Positions 1 to 6,867 of a stretch of 9,981 nucleotides of DNA are shown here, in pieces; position 1 is the stretch's first letter, and each line of letters opens with the position of its first letter. The notes under the pieces were generated by a model, which was given only the letters and a program-made list of their open reading frames with translations, had not been told where the DNA came from and ran no database searches. Origin of the DNA: a candidate division WWE3 bacterium RIFOXYC2_FULL_42_13 (lineage in GTDB: Bacteria; Patescibacteriota; WWE3; UBA101185; UBA10185); NCBI GenBank assembly GCA_001773255.1, contig MEWF01000021.1, forward strand, positions 21,821 to 31,801. The letters are read 5' to 3'. The translations under genes and the position numbers were made by a program.

Positions 1-1
1 G

Positions 2-463
2 GCTCTTTTACAGCAATTCAAAGAACGCAGGATTGAGAAAGAATATGCCGCTGTTGTACACGGGAGCCCTGAAGAAGACACGATGGAAATTGACGCTCCT
101 ATCAAAAGAAGCCCAAGAGATCCTATGAAAATGGCAATAGTGGCAGGTGGAAAGGAAGCCCACACATTTGTGAAGAAAGTGAGTGAGCTGGAGATTGGGG
201 GCAACCTTTTTTCATATCTTCAGATCAAACCCACAACCGGACGTACCCACCAAATAAGGGTGCATTTGGCAGCCGCCTTACTGTATATCGCAGGGGATCC
301 GATTTATTGTCCAAGAAATTTACTCACAATAGGCACGGAAGTTTTCGGAAGGATGATGTTGCATGCGACCAAAATAAGATTCTTTGACCCGCAATTACAT
401 GAATTTGTACATTTTGAGTCCCCTTTGCCAACGGAATATCTTCCATTCACTCATAAAATATAG
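2..463 (+). CDS. RluA/RluD-family 23S rRNA pseudouridine synthase, C-terminal part (5' truncated by window)
   Basis: This enzyme family converts specific uridines in 23S rRNA (some members tRNA) to pseudouridine in the cytoplasm. The frame is open from base 2 to a TAG at 461-463, so the gene begins before the window. The visible 153 residues start with a stretch typical of the family (QFKERRIEKEYAAVVHG), then DAPIKRSPRDPMKMAIV, then the signature GRTHQIRVHLA and a GDPIY element. The catalytic Asp motif (RLD) lies upstream and cannot be checked. The segment after HQIRVHL reads AAALLYIAGDPIYCPRN; family members usually have GHPI.GD..YG, so this part is mildly divergent. The LytR_C gene follows after only 16 bp on the same strand, suggesting co-transcription. 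The family call is firm, but which subfamily (RluA, RluC, RluD) and which target uridine cannot be decided. Confidence 0.92.
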   Translation, partial: ALLQQFKERRIEKEYAAVVHGSPEEDTMEIDAPIKRSPRDPMKMAIVAGGKEAHTFVKKVSELEIGGNLFSYLQIKPTTGRTHQIRVHLAAALLYIAGDPIYCPRNLLTIGTEVFGRMMLHATKIRFFDPQLHEFVHFESPLPTEYLPFTHKI

Positions 464-479
464 TAATGTATGAACATAT

Positions 480-1598
480 ATGAGATCTGTACCTGCCCAA
501 AGGAAGACCCCTATTCGTAAGAAAAGTTCTTCCCGAACATCTAATAATAAGCGTAGTTCCGGAGCGGGCAGTAAGAAATTGATAAACAGGGGCACAAAAA
601 AATACTTCTCTCAGATGTTCGTAGGCGGGGTCATCTTCCTGACAGCCTTTATTTTTTTGGCCGGATACTCGATCTATAAATATTTAAACCAGGCATTTGC
701 TTCGGCGTCTTCCCCCTCCTCTTATTCCATATCCGACAATAAAATCATCAGCCTTTCTTTTATCGAGGTCGAAAGTATAACTGCTGACCCTGTCATTATT
801 AAAGGACTTAAGTACATTGTTTTCGATAAAAACGATGAAAAAATAAGTATTTTTGATCTTCCTCTAAACCTGAGAGTAGATATGACGGGAAAGTTCGGAG
901 AAGAGGAAATCTCAAAGGTCTTTGCTCTCGGAGCTTTAAATTCCACAAATGTCACAGAAGATGGGATAAAGACAGTGAATAACACCGTTATGAGAATATT
1001 CGGATATTCAATTGATAGGTATATTTTGGTTAACGAGGAATCTGCGGAAACTCTCCTGAATTCTTTCTCCGGCCGCGGGTTGTCGGAAATACTGAATCTA
1101 CAGGTAGCCTCGGATCTGAAAAAGTATACCGTCAGCAACTTGAGCATCACCGAGTACTATTCTTTAGTTAAATTTTCCGGGGGTTTGGTAAAAGATAGAA
1201 TTTCCACGTACTCGGTCACTCAGCAAGACATCGATGACAGCGGAAACTTGGACAGCCAAATAAAGGATATGAACTTTGACGGTGATGTGGCAGGAGAAGA
1301 ACTGAGTGTATCCCTTCTTAACGGCACTGATTACCCGGGGGTGGCCCTTTTCGCCGCCCGCCTTGTGACCAACTCTGGGGGTAGGGTAGTGGCCGCTTCA
1401 AATGCTTCCTCGAGGTATGACGTCAGCTACATAATTACGGATGTTAGGGATTCTGCTACACTTTCATACCTGAGCCGGGTGCTCGGTATAAACAACATTA
1501 TTTCAAAAGAAGACGCCCAAAAATTCAACGAAAACGAGGTTGACAGATCCGATATTACCGTAATAGTGGGATTTGACACCGCGGATTCTTTGTACTAA
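480..1598 (+). CDS. Membrane-anchored LytR_C-domain protein with degenerate LCP-like region
   Basis: The 372-residue protein has a very basic, Ser/Arg/Lys-rich cytoplasmic N-terminus (1-43), one transmembrane segment (about 45-66) and an extracellular remainder. Residues about 95-235 recall an LCP (LytR-CpsA-Psr) fold, the family that attaches polymers to the cell wall: DLPLNLRVDMTGKFGEEEISKVFALG sits where LCP proteins have a PRD-type motif followed by KLN.A...G, and SIDRYILVNEESAETLLNSF resembles the later D.Y..V.F..F..LVD element. The Arg-Asp pair of LCP enzymes is replaced by Leu-Asn (127-133), so phosphotransferase activity is doubtful. Residues about 274-372 fit a LytR_C domain (SLLNGTDYPGVALFAARLVTNSGG, ending SDITVIVGFD). 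ATG 480 has no clear Shine-Dalgarno, but the basic tail plus membrane segment fits this start. The role is inferred to be cell-envelope related. The LytR_C call is good, the LCP relationship moderate. Confidence 0.8.
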   Translation: MRSVPAQRKTPIRKKSSSRTSNNKRSSGAGSKKLINRGTKKYFSQMFVGGVIFLTAFIFLAGYSIYKYLNQAFASASSPSSYSISDNKIISLSFIEVESITADPVIIKGLKYIVFDKNDEKISIFDLPLNLRVDMTGKFGEEEISKVFALGALNSTNVTEDGIKTVNNTVMRIFGYSIDRYILVNEESAETLLNSFSGRGLSEILNLQVASDLKKYTVSNLSITEYYSLVKFSGGLVKDRISTYSVTQQDIDDSGNLDSQIKDMNFDGDVAGEELSVSLLNGTDYPGVALFAARLVTNSGGRVVAASNASSRYDVSYIITDVRDSATLSYLSRVLGINNIISKEDAQKFNENEVDRSDITVIVGFDTADSLY

Positions 1599-1625
1599 CA
1601 TGACCCTAGTACTCTCTCCTTTCTA

Positions 1626-1662
1626 CCCCCGTCCCAAATAAGGGCGGGGGATTATATATTTT
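1626..1662 (+). terminator. Rho-independent-like terminator after the LytR_C gene
   Basis: A strong GC hairpin lies 28 bp after the stop at 1598. The left arm CCCCCG, a bulged T and CCC (1626-1635) pairs with GGGCGGGGG (1642-1650) around a 6-nt loop. The tail ATTATATATTTT (1651-1662) is AT-rich but not a pure U run, so termination may be partial. It lies just before the ATPase start at 1668 and probably separates two transcription units. Confidence 0.6.
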
Positions 1663-1667
1663 AGGAC

Positions 1668-4244
1668 ATGTTTCTAACTTACATATTAATAACAGCCGCT
1701 GCCTTCCTCATAGTTGTGTTCGTGATCTTTTTAAAAAGCCGCTCGGGTGGTGAAAGTGTTGATTCCACGCTCAAAAAGGACGGTATGCTTGATGAGAGCA
1801 GCTTTGAAGTTTTTGAGGTTCAGTTAAGCAAAAATGAGGAGATGGAGGTATCTCCGACCAGGGCCTCGTTGGCCGCCGAAAGCATGTTCGCGGCATTGCA
1901 CGGGTTACTAAGGGAGAAGCCGGTAAACCAAGAATACTTGTCGTTTGAGATTGTATCTTCGACCTCAGATGGTATCCGATTCTATTACACCTGTCCAAGA
2001 GAGATCATTAAGTTCGTAGAAAGCCAGGTCTACGCTCAGTTCCCGGGCGCTCATGTGAAGGCCGTCCCGGACCACGCCATGAGATTTAAAAATACTTCCA
2101 AACAGTTCGAGATCGCGACAATAGATTTCGCGCGTCCCTATTTTTTCCCTATAAAAAGCTTCCGTGATTTTGAAATAGACACCATGAGCGCGCTGACTTC
2201 CGCCATTTCTTCCGTCGGGGATAATGAGGAAATCTGGTATCAGTTTGTAGTACGGCCTGTTGCCGATACCTGGCAAAAAGAAGGTTACGATTATGTGCAG
2301 AAAGTTAGGGAAACCGGCGCCGCTACGAGCGGAGGAAATCCGTTTTTCTCAGGTTTTTTTAAAATTGTAGCAAAGGAATTTAATGAATTTGCATCCGGCG
2401 CTGCTACGGGCGCTTTTCAATACAAAGAAAGGGTCGATGACTCGAGGTCGGCGGTTAAGTCACAAGTAAAACTGGCTCTTTCCACTGAGATGGAGCTTAG
2501 AGCGATCGAAAATAAATTATCTCACATGGGTTTTGAGACCAATGTCCGTGTTATGGCGACAGGAATCGACCACGATAGAATCACCAACAATCTAAGGTCT
2601 TCACTGGCAGTTCTCAAACAATATTCATCGACGGCGAACAACTCTTTTGTTGCCGATAAAGTGTCAAACAAGTCTCATTATTTGGGCATGATGTGCAATA
2701 GGGTAATGGATGAGGATAGGCTTTTACTACTGAATTCTGAAGAACTCGCCACTTTTTTTCACTTTCCCTCGGTGGCTATCGACACTCCTAACATACCGTG
2801 GGTCTATTCAAGAAAATCGGAGCCGCCCGCAGATCTTCCCACCGACGACTGTGTTTATATCGGGGAAACTACTTTCAGAGACAAAAAGGTTCGGTTCGGT
2901 TTAAAAAACAACGATGACAGGCTCAGGCATTTATATGTAATAGGAAAGTCCGGAACCGGTAAATCCTCTCTTTTTGAGTCCATGGTTGCGCAGGATATTG
3001 CTTCCGGGGCGGGAGTAGGCGTACTGGATCCACACGGAGAAACTATAGAAAGGATTTTGGATAGGATCCCGGATAATAGGGTTGAGGATGTTGTTTATTT
3101 TGATCCGTCAGACACCGAGCTTCCGGTGGGTCTCAATTTACTGGAGATAGATGACCCGTCTAATAAGAATCTAATGGCCTCGGGGCTTGTGGACGCAATT
3201 AAGCAGCATTTTGACTACTCATGGGGTCCGAGATTAGAGTATCTCTTGAACTATGCTATCCTGACTCTTTTGGAAGTCCCGGGGACTAATATGCTTGGAA
3301 TAACCCGTCTTCTGGAAGATAAGAACTATCAAAACTATATCCTACATTTTGTTAAGGATCCCGTGGTTGTAAAATTCTGGGAAACTGAATTCAAGGAGAT
3401 GAAGGGGAATCAAAAACTCGTGACAGAAGCGATCTCGCCTATACAAAATAAAGTGAACAGATTTTTAGCTTCTACTACGATAAGAAATATTCTAGGCCAA
3501 AAGAAGTCCACACTGGATATATGGGAAGCGATGAATTCCGGCAAGATTCTTCTCATGAACCTTTCTAAGGGAAAGATCGGGAGTGACAACGCTAATCTAC
3601 TCGGCGCGCTTTTGGTGTCACGTATACAGTTCTATGCCCTCCAAAGGGCTAAGATACCGTACGATGACCGCCGTCCCTTTTATCTTTATGTCGACGAATT
3701 CCAGAACTTCGCTACCGGAAGTTTCGAGGAAGTATTGTCTGAGTCAAGAAAATACAAACTGGGTTTGTACCTTACCCACCAGTTTACCGCGCAACTGCCG
3801 GAAGAGCTGTTAAAATCCGTTTTTGGCAATGTGGGAACCATCATGGCCTTTTCTTTGGGTGCCCCTGATGCCAAGGAGCTTGCCAATGAATTTGCCCCTT
3901 ATTTCAACGCTGAGGATATCATCTCACTGGAGCGTTTTCAGGTATATATGAAGTTAATGAAGGATGGGATGACTTCGCATCCTTTCTCCGCCCGAATATT
4001 AGTGCCTTTTGAAAAGGATTTTTTACTCGAAAAAACTTCTAACCGTGAAAAAGTAATACAAAGAAGCCGTGAGAAGTACGGTGTCCCCCGTGAGTATGTG
4101 GAAAGTAAAATAAACAAGTGGGTGGAGGCAAAATTTGACAAGGGCATGGCAATTGCTCAAGAATATAAAGACAAAGAAAGCAAGAGCGGGGGCACGGTTG
4201 AAATACCTTTGGAAAAGGATGTCTCGGGAGAGCAATTAATTTAA
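1668..4244 (+). CDS. VirD4/TraG-like membrane-anchored ATPase (type IV secretion coupling-protein-like)
   Basis: The 858-residue protein resembles conjugative coupling ATPases, hexameric motors that bring DNA or protein to a membrane channel. It starts with one transmembrane helix (about 3-23). A large N-terminal domain follows (about 50-400), with IVSSTSDGIRFYYTCPREI and a VESQVYAQFPGAHVK element, a pattern I associate with CPR and Gram-positive relatives. The motor domain has Walker A GKSGTGKSS (426-434), a VGVLDPHGE element, Walker B LYVDEFQNF (Asp676-Glu677) and LTHQFTAQLPEELLKSVFGNVGT (sensor-like His704-Gln705). DEFQNF plus the THQ segment favours VirD4/TraG over HerA or FtsK. The C-terminus (about 780-858) is charged. 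ATG 1668 is the only start that keeps the membrane helix, since an in-frame TAG lies at 1662; an AGGA sits too close to serve as a normal RBS. No relaxase, VirB4 or channel genes are in the window, so conjugation is not implied. The next gene follows 13 bp downstream. Confidence 0.85.
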   Translation: MFLTYILITAAAFLIVVFVIFLKSRSGGESVDSTLKKDGMLDESSFEVFEVQLSKNEEMEVSPTRASLAAESMFAALHGLLREKPVNQEYLSFEIVSSTSDGIRFYYTCPREIIKFVESQVYAQFPGAHVKAVPDHAMRFKNTSKQFEIATIDFARPYFFPIKSFRDFEIDTMSALTSAISSVGDNEEIWYQFVVRPVADTWQKEGYDYVQKVRETGAATSGGNPFFSGFFKIVAKEFNEFASGAATGAFQYKERVDDSRSAVKSQVKLALSTEMELRAIENKLSHMGFETNVRVMATGIDHDRITNNLRSSLAVLKQYSSTANNSFVADKVSNKSHYLGMMCNRVMDEDRLLLLNSEELATFFHFPSVAIDTPNIPWVYSRKSEPPADLPTDDCVYIGETTFRDKKVRFGLKNNDDRLRHLYVIGKSGTGKSSLFESMVAQDIASGAGVGVLDPHGETIERILDRIPDNRVEDVVYFDPSDTELPVGLNLLEIDDPSNKNLMASGLVDAIKQHFDYSWGPRLEYLLNYAILTLLEVPGTNMLGITRLLEDKNYQNYILHFVKDPVVVKFWETEFKEMKGNQKLVTEAISPIQNKVNRFLASTTIRNILGQKKSTLDIWEAMNSGKILLMNLSKGKIGSDNANLLGALLVSRIQFYALQRAKIPYDDRRPFYLYVDEFQNFATGSFEEVLSESRKYKLGLYLTHQFTAQLPEELLKSVFGNVGTIMAFSLGAPDAKELANEFAPYFNAEDIISLERFQVYMKLMKDGMTSHPFSARILVPFEKDFLLEKTSNREKVIQRSREKYGVPREYVESKINKWVEAKFDKGMAIAQEYKDKESKSGGTVEIPLEKDVSGEQLI

Positions 4245-4246
4245 AG

Positions 4247-4251
4247 AAGGA
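4247..4251 (+). promoter_or_regulatory. Shine-Dalgarno site AAGGA for the 4258 gene
   Basis: AAGGA lies 6 nt before ATG 4258, a canonical spacing. It is the clearest ribosome binding site in the window, since most other starts here have none. It supports the start choice and translation of this gene from the ATPase transcript. Confidence 0.6.
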
Positions 4252-4257
4252 AAGAAA

Positions 4258-5076
4258 ATGGCCGAAAACGAATTAGATTCAATATCTGAAAAAGGCTTGG
4301 ATGATTTAAGAAGGATAGTTGCGCTTACGCATAGCAACCTGGAAAAAATTTCCCGTATCCTGGACAACATAGATAAAGAAAAAAGAAAAGAAATGTATAA
4401 AGGCATGCCCGGAGTTTCCGGATACTTTGACGGCTTTTATTTAATAGGGGAGGACGGTTCGAAATACGAGGTTCCCGCTAATTATGCCGCCAAATCAAGA
4501 ATAGTTTTCGGCGACACTCTGAAAATGATAGAAGAAGACGGTAAAAAGCTCTTTAAGCAGATAGACAAGGTTCCCAGGAAAAGACTTGAAGGGATTTTGT
4601 CTAAAAAGGAAGGAAAGTGGTATCTACTTTCCGACGGCGGTACTTATAAAGTTTCGGATATAGCCGCCGAGTTTCATAAGGCCGAGTTGAACGATAAAGC
4701 CGTTGCCTACGTTCCAGAAAATGCCTTAAACGCAAGTTATGCCGCACTGGATTACCTTGAAAAGGAGAAATTAGCCGGAAATCTTCAACAACAGGTCTCG
4801 GAGAAAAAGGAAAGCACTCCGGCGAAAGAAATAAACGTCACAATAGTTGAGACAAAGAAGCCTGAAATTAAAAAAAACACCAAGGTTCCCGAAGTCCAAA
4901 AAGAATTTAACAAACCGGAAAAAAGTTCGGTAGACGTAAAACCGAAAGTTGTGGAAAAAAATACGAAGCCTGAGCAAAAAATAACGTCAAAACCTGAGCA
5001 AAAAACCTCAGCAGCACCTCAAAAAACACAAAAAGAATTCGTTGCAAATATAATGGATGAGGACGATCTGAGGTAA
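4258..5076 (+). CDS. Conserved CPR-type hypothetical protein: coiled coil, two related beta modules, basic disordered tail
   Basis: The function is unknown. The 272-residue protein has no signal peptide or membrane segment. Residues 1-47 look helical and probably form a coiled coil (DDLRRIVALTHSNLEKISRI). Residues about 50-170 form a compact domain that appears to be two diverged copies of one unit: GYFDGFYLIGEDGSKYEVP (55-73) and EGILSKKEGKWYLLSDGGTYKVS (111-133) share a G, hydrophobic strand, DG..Y.V pattern, each followed by a strand containing D or GD. Residues about 175-258 are Lys/Pro/Glu/Gln-rich low complexity with KPEQK twice. The last residues (EFVANIMDEDDLR) are hydrophobic-acidic and look like a linear binding motif. 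I recall this domain in many CPR genomes, always uncharacterised. It follows the ATPase by 13 bp with a good RBS, so co-expression is likely, but a shared job is only inferred. Its stop is 1 bp from that of the convergent TPR gene. Confidence 0.8.
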   Translation: MAENELDSISEKGLDDLRRIVALTHSNLEKISRILDNIDKEKRKEMYKGMPGVSGYFDGFYLIGEDGSKYEVPANYAAKSRIVFGDTLKMIEEDGKKLFKQIDKVPRKRLEGILSKKEGKWYLLSDGGTYKVSDIAAEFHKAELNDKAVAYVPENALNASYAALDYLEKEKLAGNLQQQVSEKKESTPAKEINVTIVETKKPEIKKNTKVPEVQKEFNKPEKSSVDVKPKVVEKNTKPEQKITSKPEQKTSAAPQKTQKEFVANIMDEDDLR

Positions 5077-5077
5077 A

Positions 5078-5773
5078 TTATTCCTCGGTTATCTCTTCTT
5101 CTTCCTCGTTCTCTTCCTCTTCCAGATCTATATCGTCCAGGCCTTTCTTTATGTAGGGTCTTATGTCCTGTTTTTCTCCACGGAAGATCGGGATAGATGA
5201 TTTAATTATCATGGTCAGAGACTTATCGGCTGCCCTTATGACGTACCCGCTTACTTCGGCGTGAGAGTCTACGGCCTTGTTCAGCCTGGAAACGATCTCC
5301 TTATCTTCCATGACCGAGACCAGCACGTCCTTATCTTTTCTGCACATAAAGACGTCAACGCCCTTCTTTTTTACCTTGAATTTAAGGCATTCTCCGATCG
5401 TAAAATCCCTTCCTGTAACGCCTTTGCAATTGATGTTTACCGTTATTTCAACGGTCGTTCCGGGTTCCTTAAGGAGGTGGTTCGAGTTTATACCGTTTTC
5501 GTGCTTTGGTTCAACCTTTTTATTCTTGGCGATCTCCAGGTTTTTTAGGGCCACGGAGTTTATAGGATCCACAGCCAACACTTCTTTGAATATCCTTTTT
5601 GCCTTTTCGAACTGTTTTAGCTGTATCAACGCCCTTCCCAACCTGATTTTTGTTTCCAGGTTGTTAGGATATTTTTCTAGAATTTGGGAGTTTAATTCTA
5701 TTGCTTTTACCCATTCGTGGCCTAGTGCGGCCTCAATCGCTTTCTTACTCAGTATAGCGAGGCTTAATTGCAT
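5078..5773 (-). CDS. TPR-repeat protein with C-terminal 'LKEPG' beta module and acidic tail
   Basis: The 231-residue protein has about two tetratricopeptide repeats (residues 9-85): AALGHEWVKAIELNSQILEKYPNN, then AKRIFKEVLAVDPINSVALKNL. TPRs mediate protein-protein contacts. After a linker comes LLKEPGTTVEITV (100-112) and a beta-rich region to about 205 (GECLKFKVKKKGVDVFMCRKDKDVLV, then IVSRLNKAV and GYVIRAADKSLTMIIKSS). I associate this TPR-plus-beta architecture with CPR proteins of unknown function. Residues 212-231 are almost entirely Asp/Glu. The start is set at ATG 5773, which begins directly before the first TPR helix. The open frame continues to 5902, but that extension is antisense to yebC and unlike TPR sequence. 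There is no clear Shine-Dalgarno. Transcription diverges from yebC across a 61-bp spacer and converges on the 4258 gene. It is probably cytoplasmic. Confidence 0.82.
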   Translation of the reverse strand: MQLSLAILSKKAIEAALGHEWVKAIELNSQILEKYPNNLETKIRLGRALIQLKQFEKAKRIFKEVLAVDPINSVALKNLEIAKNKKVEPKHENGINSNHLLKEPGTTVEITVNINCKGVTGRDFTIGECLKFKVKKKGVDVFMCRKDKDVLVSVMEDKEIVSRLNKAVDSHAEVSGYVIRAADKSLTMIIKSSIPIFRGEKQDIRPYIKKGLDDIDLEEEENEEEEEITEE

Positions 5774-5834
5774 GCCTACAAGGATAATAAATATAAAGTT
5801 TTTGTCAATCGGAAAAAATGCTAATATAGCAGTT
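5774..5834. promoter_or_regulatory. Divergent promoter region with overlapping -35 boxes (TPR gene / yebC)
   Basis: This 61-bp spacer must contain both promoters. On + there is TTGTCA (5802-5807), with TAATAT at 5822-5827 (14-nt spacer) or TATAGC at 5825-5830 (17-nt spacer). On - the perfect -35 TTGACA occupies 5808-5803, sharing five base pairs with the + box. Its -10 would be TATTAT (5789-5784, 13-nt spacer) or TATCCT (16-nt spacer). Both -10 candidates end only a few bases before the start codons and neither gene has a clear Shine-Dalgarno, so both mRNAs may be leaderless or nearly so. Spacing is suboptimal for some combinations. Confidence 0.4.
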
Positions 5835-6380
5835 ATGTCGGGACATTCTAAGTGGGCAAATATCAAAAGAAAAAAGGAAGTTACGGATGCAAAAAAAGGC
5901 AAGATCTTTTCAAAAATGAGCCGTCTTATTAGTGTGGCAGCCCGTAACGGCGCGGATTCTGACTCTAATGCTCCGCTGAGGATCGCCGTTGAAAAGGCAA
6001 AAGAAGCCAGAATGCCGAAGGAAAATATAGATAAGGCTATAGCAAAAGGCTCGGGGCAGGGTGGGGGAGAAAGCTACTCGGAAGTTATATACGAGGGTTT
6101 TGGCCCCGGGGGAGAGGCTTTTTATATTCTGGCGCTCACCGATAACAAAAACAGAACTGTTGCCGAGATAAGGAATATTTTCAGCAAGGCCGGAGGGTCT
6201 TTAGGCGGAGCGGGGAGTACAGCCTATATTTTTAACCCTGACCCCGAGAACCCGTCTTACTCAATGGAAATAGACGACAAGCACTATGCTTCAAAACTGG
6301 AATCGCTTTTGGAAGAACTGGACGACCATGACGATGTCCAGGAAGTTTATGTAAATTTCGTCTTGCCGGAAGAAGAATAG
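5835..6380 (+). CDS. yebC: YebC/PmpR family protein, short form lacking the inserted domain
   Basis: YebC proteins (mitochondrial TACO1 relatives) were first described as transcriptional regulators and more recently as translation factors that relieve ribosome stalling, including at proline runs. The N-terminus MSGHSKWANIKRKKEVTDAKKGKIF is diagnostic, followed by YEGFGPGGEAFYILALTDNKNRTVAEIRNIFSKAGGSLGGAGSTAYIF (residues 86-133) and the C-terminal DDVQEVYVNF (166-175). The protein has 181 residues against about 240 for the family. The missing 60 or so lie between AYIF (133) and LESLLEELDDHDD (155), where full-length members carry a domain inserted into domain 2. The reading frame is intact and both ends of the gap match the family, so this looks like a natural short form and not a frameshift. 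ATG 5835 is set by the conserved start. The open frame extending upstream to 5277 is antisense to the TPR gene. ruvC follows after 4 bp. Confidence 0.95.
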   Translation: MSGHSKWANIKRKKEVTDAKKGKIFSKMSRLISVAARNGADSDSNAPLRIAVEKAKEARMPKENIDKAIAKGSGQGGGESYSEVIYEGFGPGGEAFYILALTDNKNRTVAEIRNIFSKAGGSLGGAGSTAYIFNPDPENPSYSMEIDDKHYASKLESLLEELDDHDDVQEVYVNFVLPEEE

Positions 6381-6384
6381 CGTA

Positions 6385-6867
6385 ATGGTTATTTTAGGTA
6401 TAGATCCGGGTACAGCCAGACTGGGATATGGGGTGATCAAAGAAAAAGGTAAGAGCGGGCTGTCTTTGTCAACATCCGGTGTTTTAGTAACAGCAAAAGA
6501 ACTTGAATTGAAAGACCGGCTTCTTTACCTGTACGAGAATCTACTTACCCTTATTAATAAATATTCTCCGGACATTATCGTTGTGGAACGTATATTTTTT
6601 AATACAAACGCCAAAACCGCAATAGCAGTAGGTCAGGCTCGGGGGGTAATACTTTTGGCGGCGGCAAGTACAAAAACCCGTATCCATGAATATACGGCTC
6701 TTGAAGCTAAGCTCATATTAACGGGGTACGGAAGGTCGGATAAAAAAGTAATGCAGGAAGCTGTGAAAAATGTCCTTGGTCTGGAGTGCATCGTTAAATC
6801 TGACGATGCGAACGATGCTGTTGCAATGGCGCTGTGTTACATTAAGAAAGGGGAATCTAGGAAATGA
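6385..6867 (+). CDS. ruvC: Crossover junction endodeoxyribonuclease RuvC
   Basis: RuvC cuts Holliday junctions symmetrically as a dimer at the end of homologous recombination, normally guided by RuvAB. The 160-residue length is close to the family norm (about 173 in E. coli). All four acidic catalytic residues appear present: Asp7 in GIDPGTARLGYG, Glu68 in IIVVERIFF, and Asp141 and Asp144 in SDDANDAVAMAL. The segment RIFFNTNAKTAIAVGQARGVIL (69-90) is typical of RuvC. The gene lies 4 bp after yebC, a widely conserved pairing, and its TGA overlaps the next start as ATGA. ruvA and ruvB do not follow it here. There is no separate Shine-Dalgarno; the purine-rich end of yebC (GGAAGAAGAA) may serve. 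The use of TGA as a stop shows standard UGA decoding. Confidence 0.96.
   Translation: MVILGIDPGTARLGYGVIKEKGKSGLSLSTSGVLVTAKELELKDRLLYLYENLLTLINKYSPDIIVVERIFFNTNAKTAIAVGQARGVILLAAASTKTRIHEYTALEAKLILTGYGRSDKKVMQEAVKNVLGLECIVKSDDANDAVAMALCYIKKGESRK

Noticed and set aside
4960..5010. Nucleotide repeat at the KPEQK copies
   Set aside because: It is low-complexity linker coding sequence, only two short copies.
5277..5834. Long N-terminal extension of the yebC reading frame
   Set aside because: It is antisense to the TPR gene and has no family similarity; the conserved MSGHSKW start is at 5835.
5774..5902. Upstream extension of the TPR gene (43 residues)
   Set aside because: It is antisense to the yebC start and its promoter, and the TPR helix starts right after the ATG at 5773.
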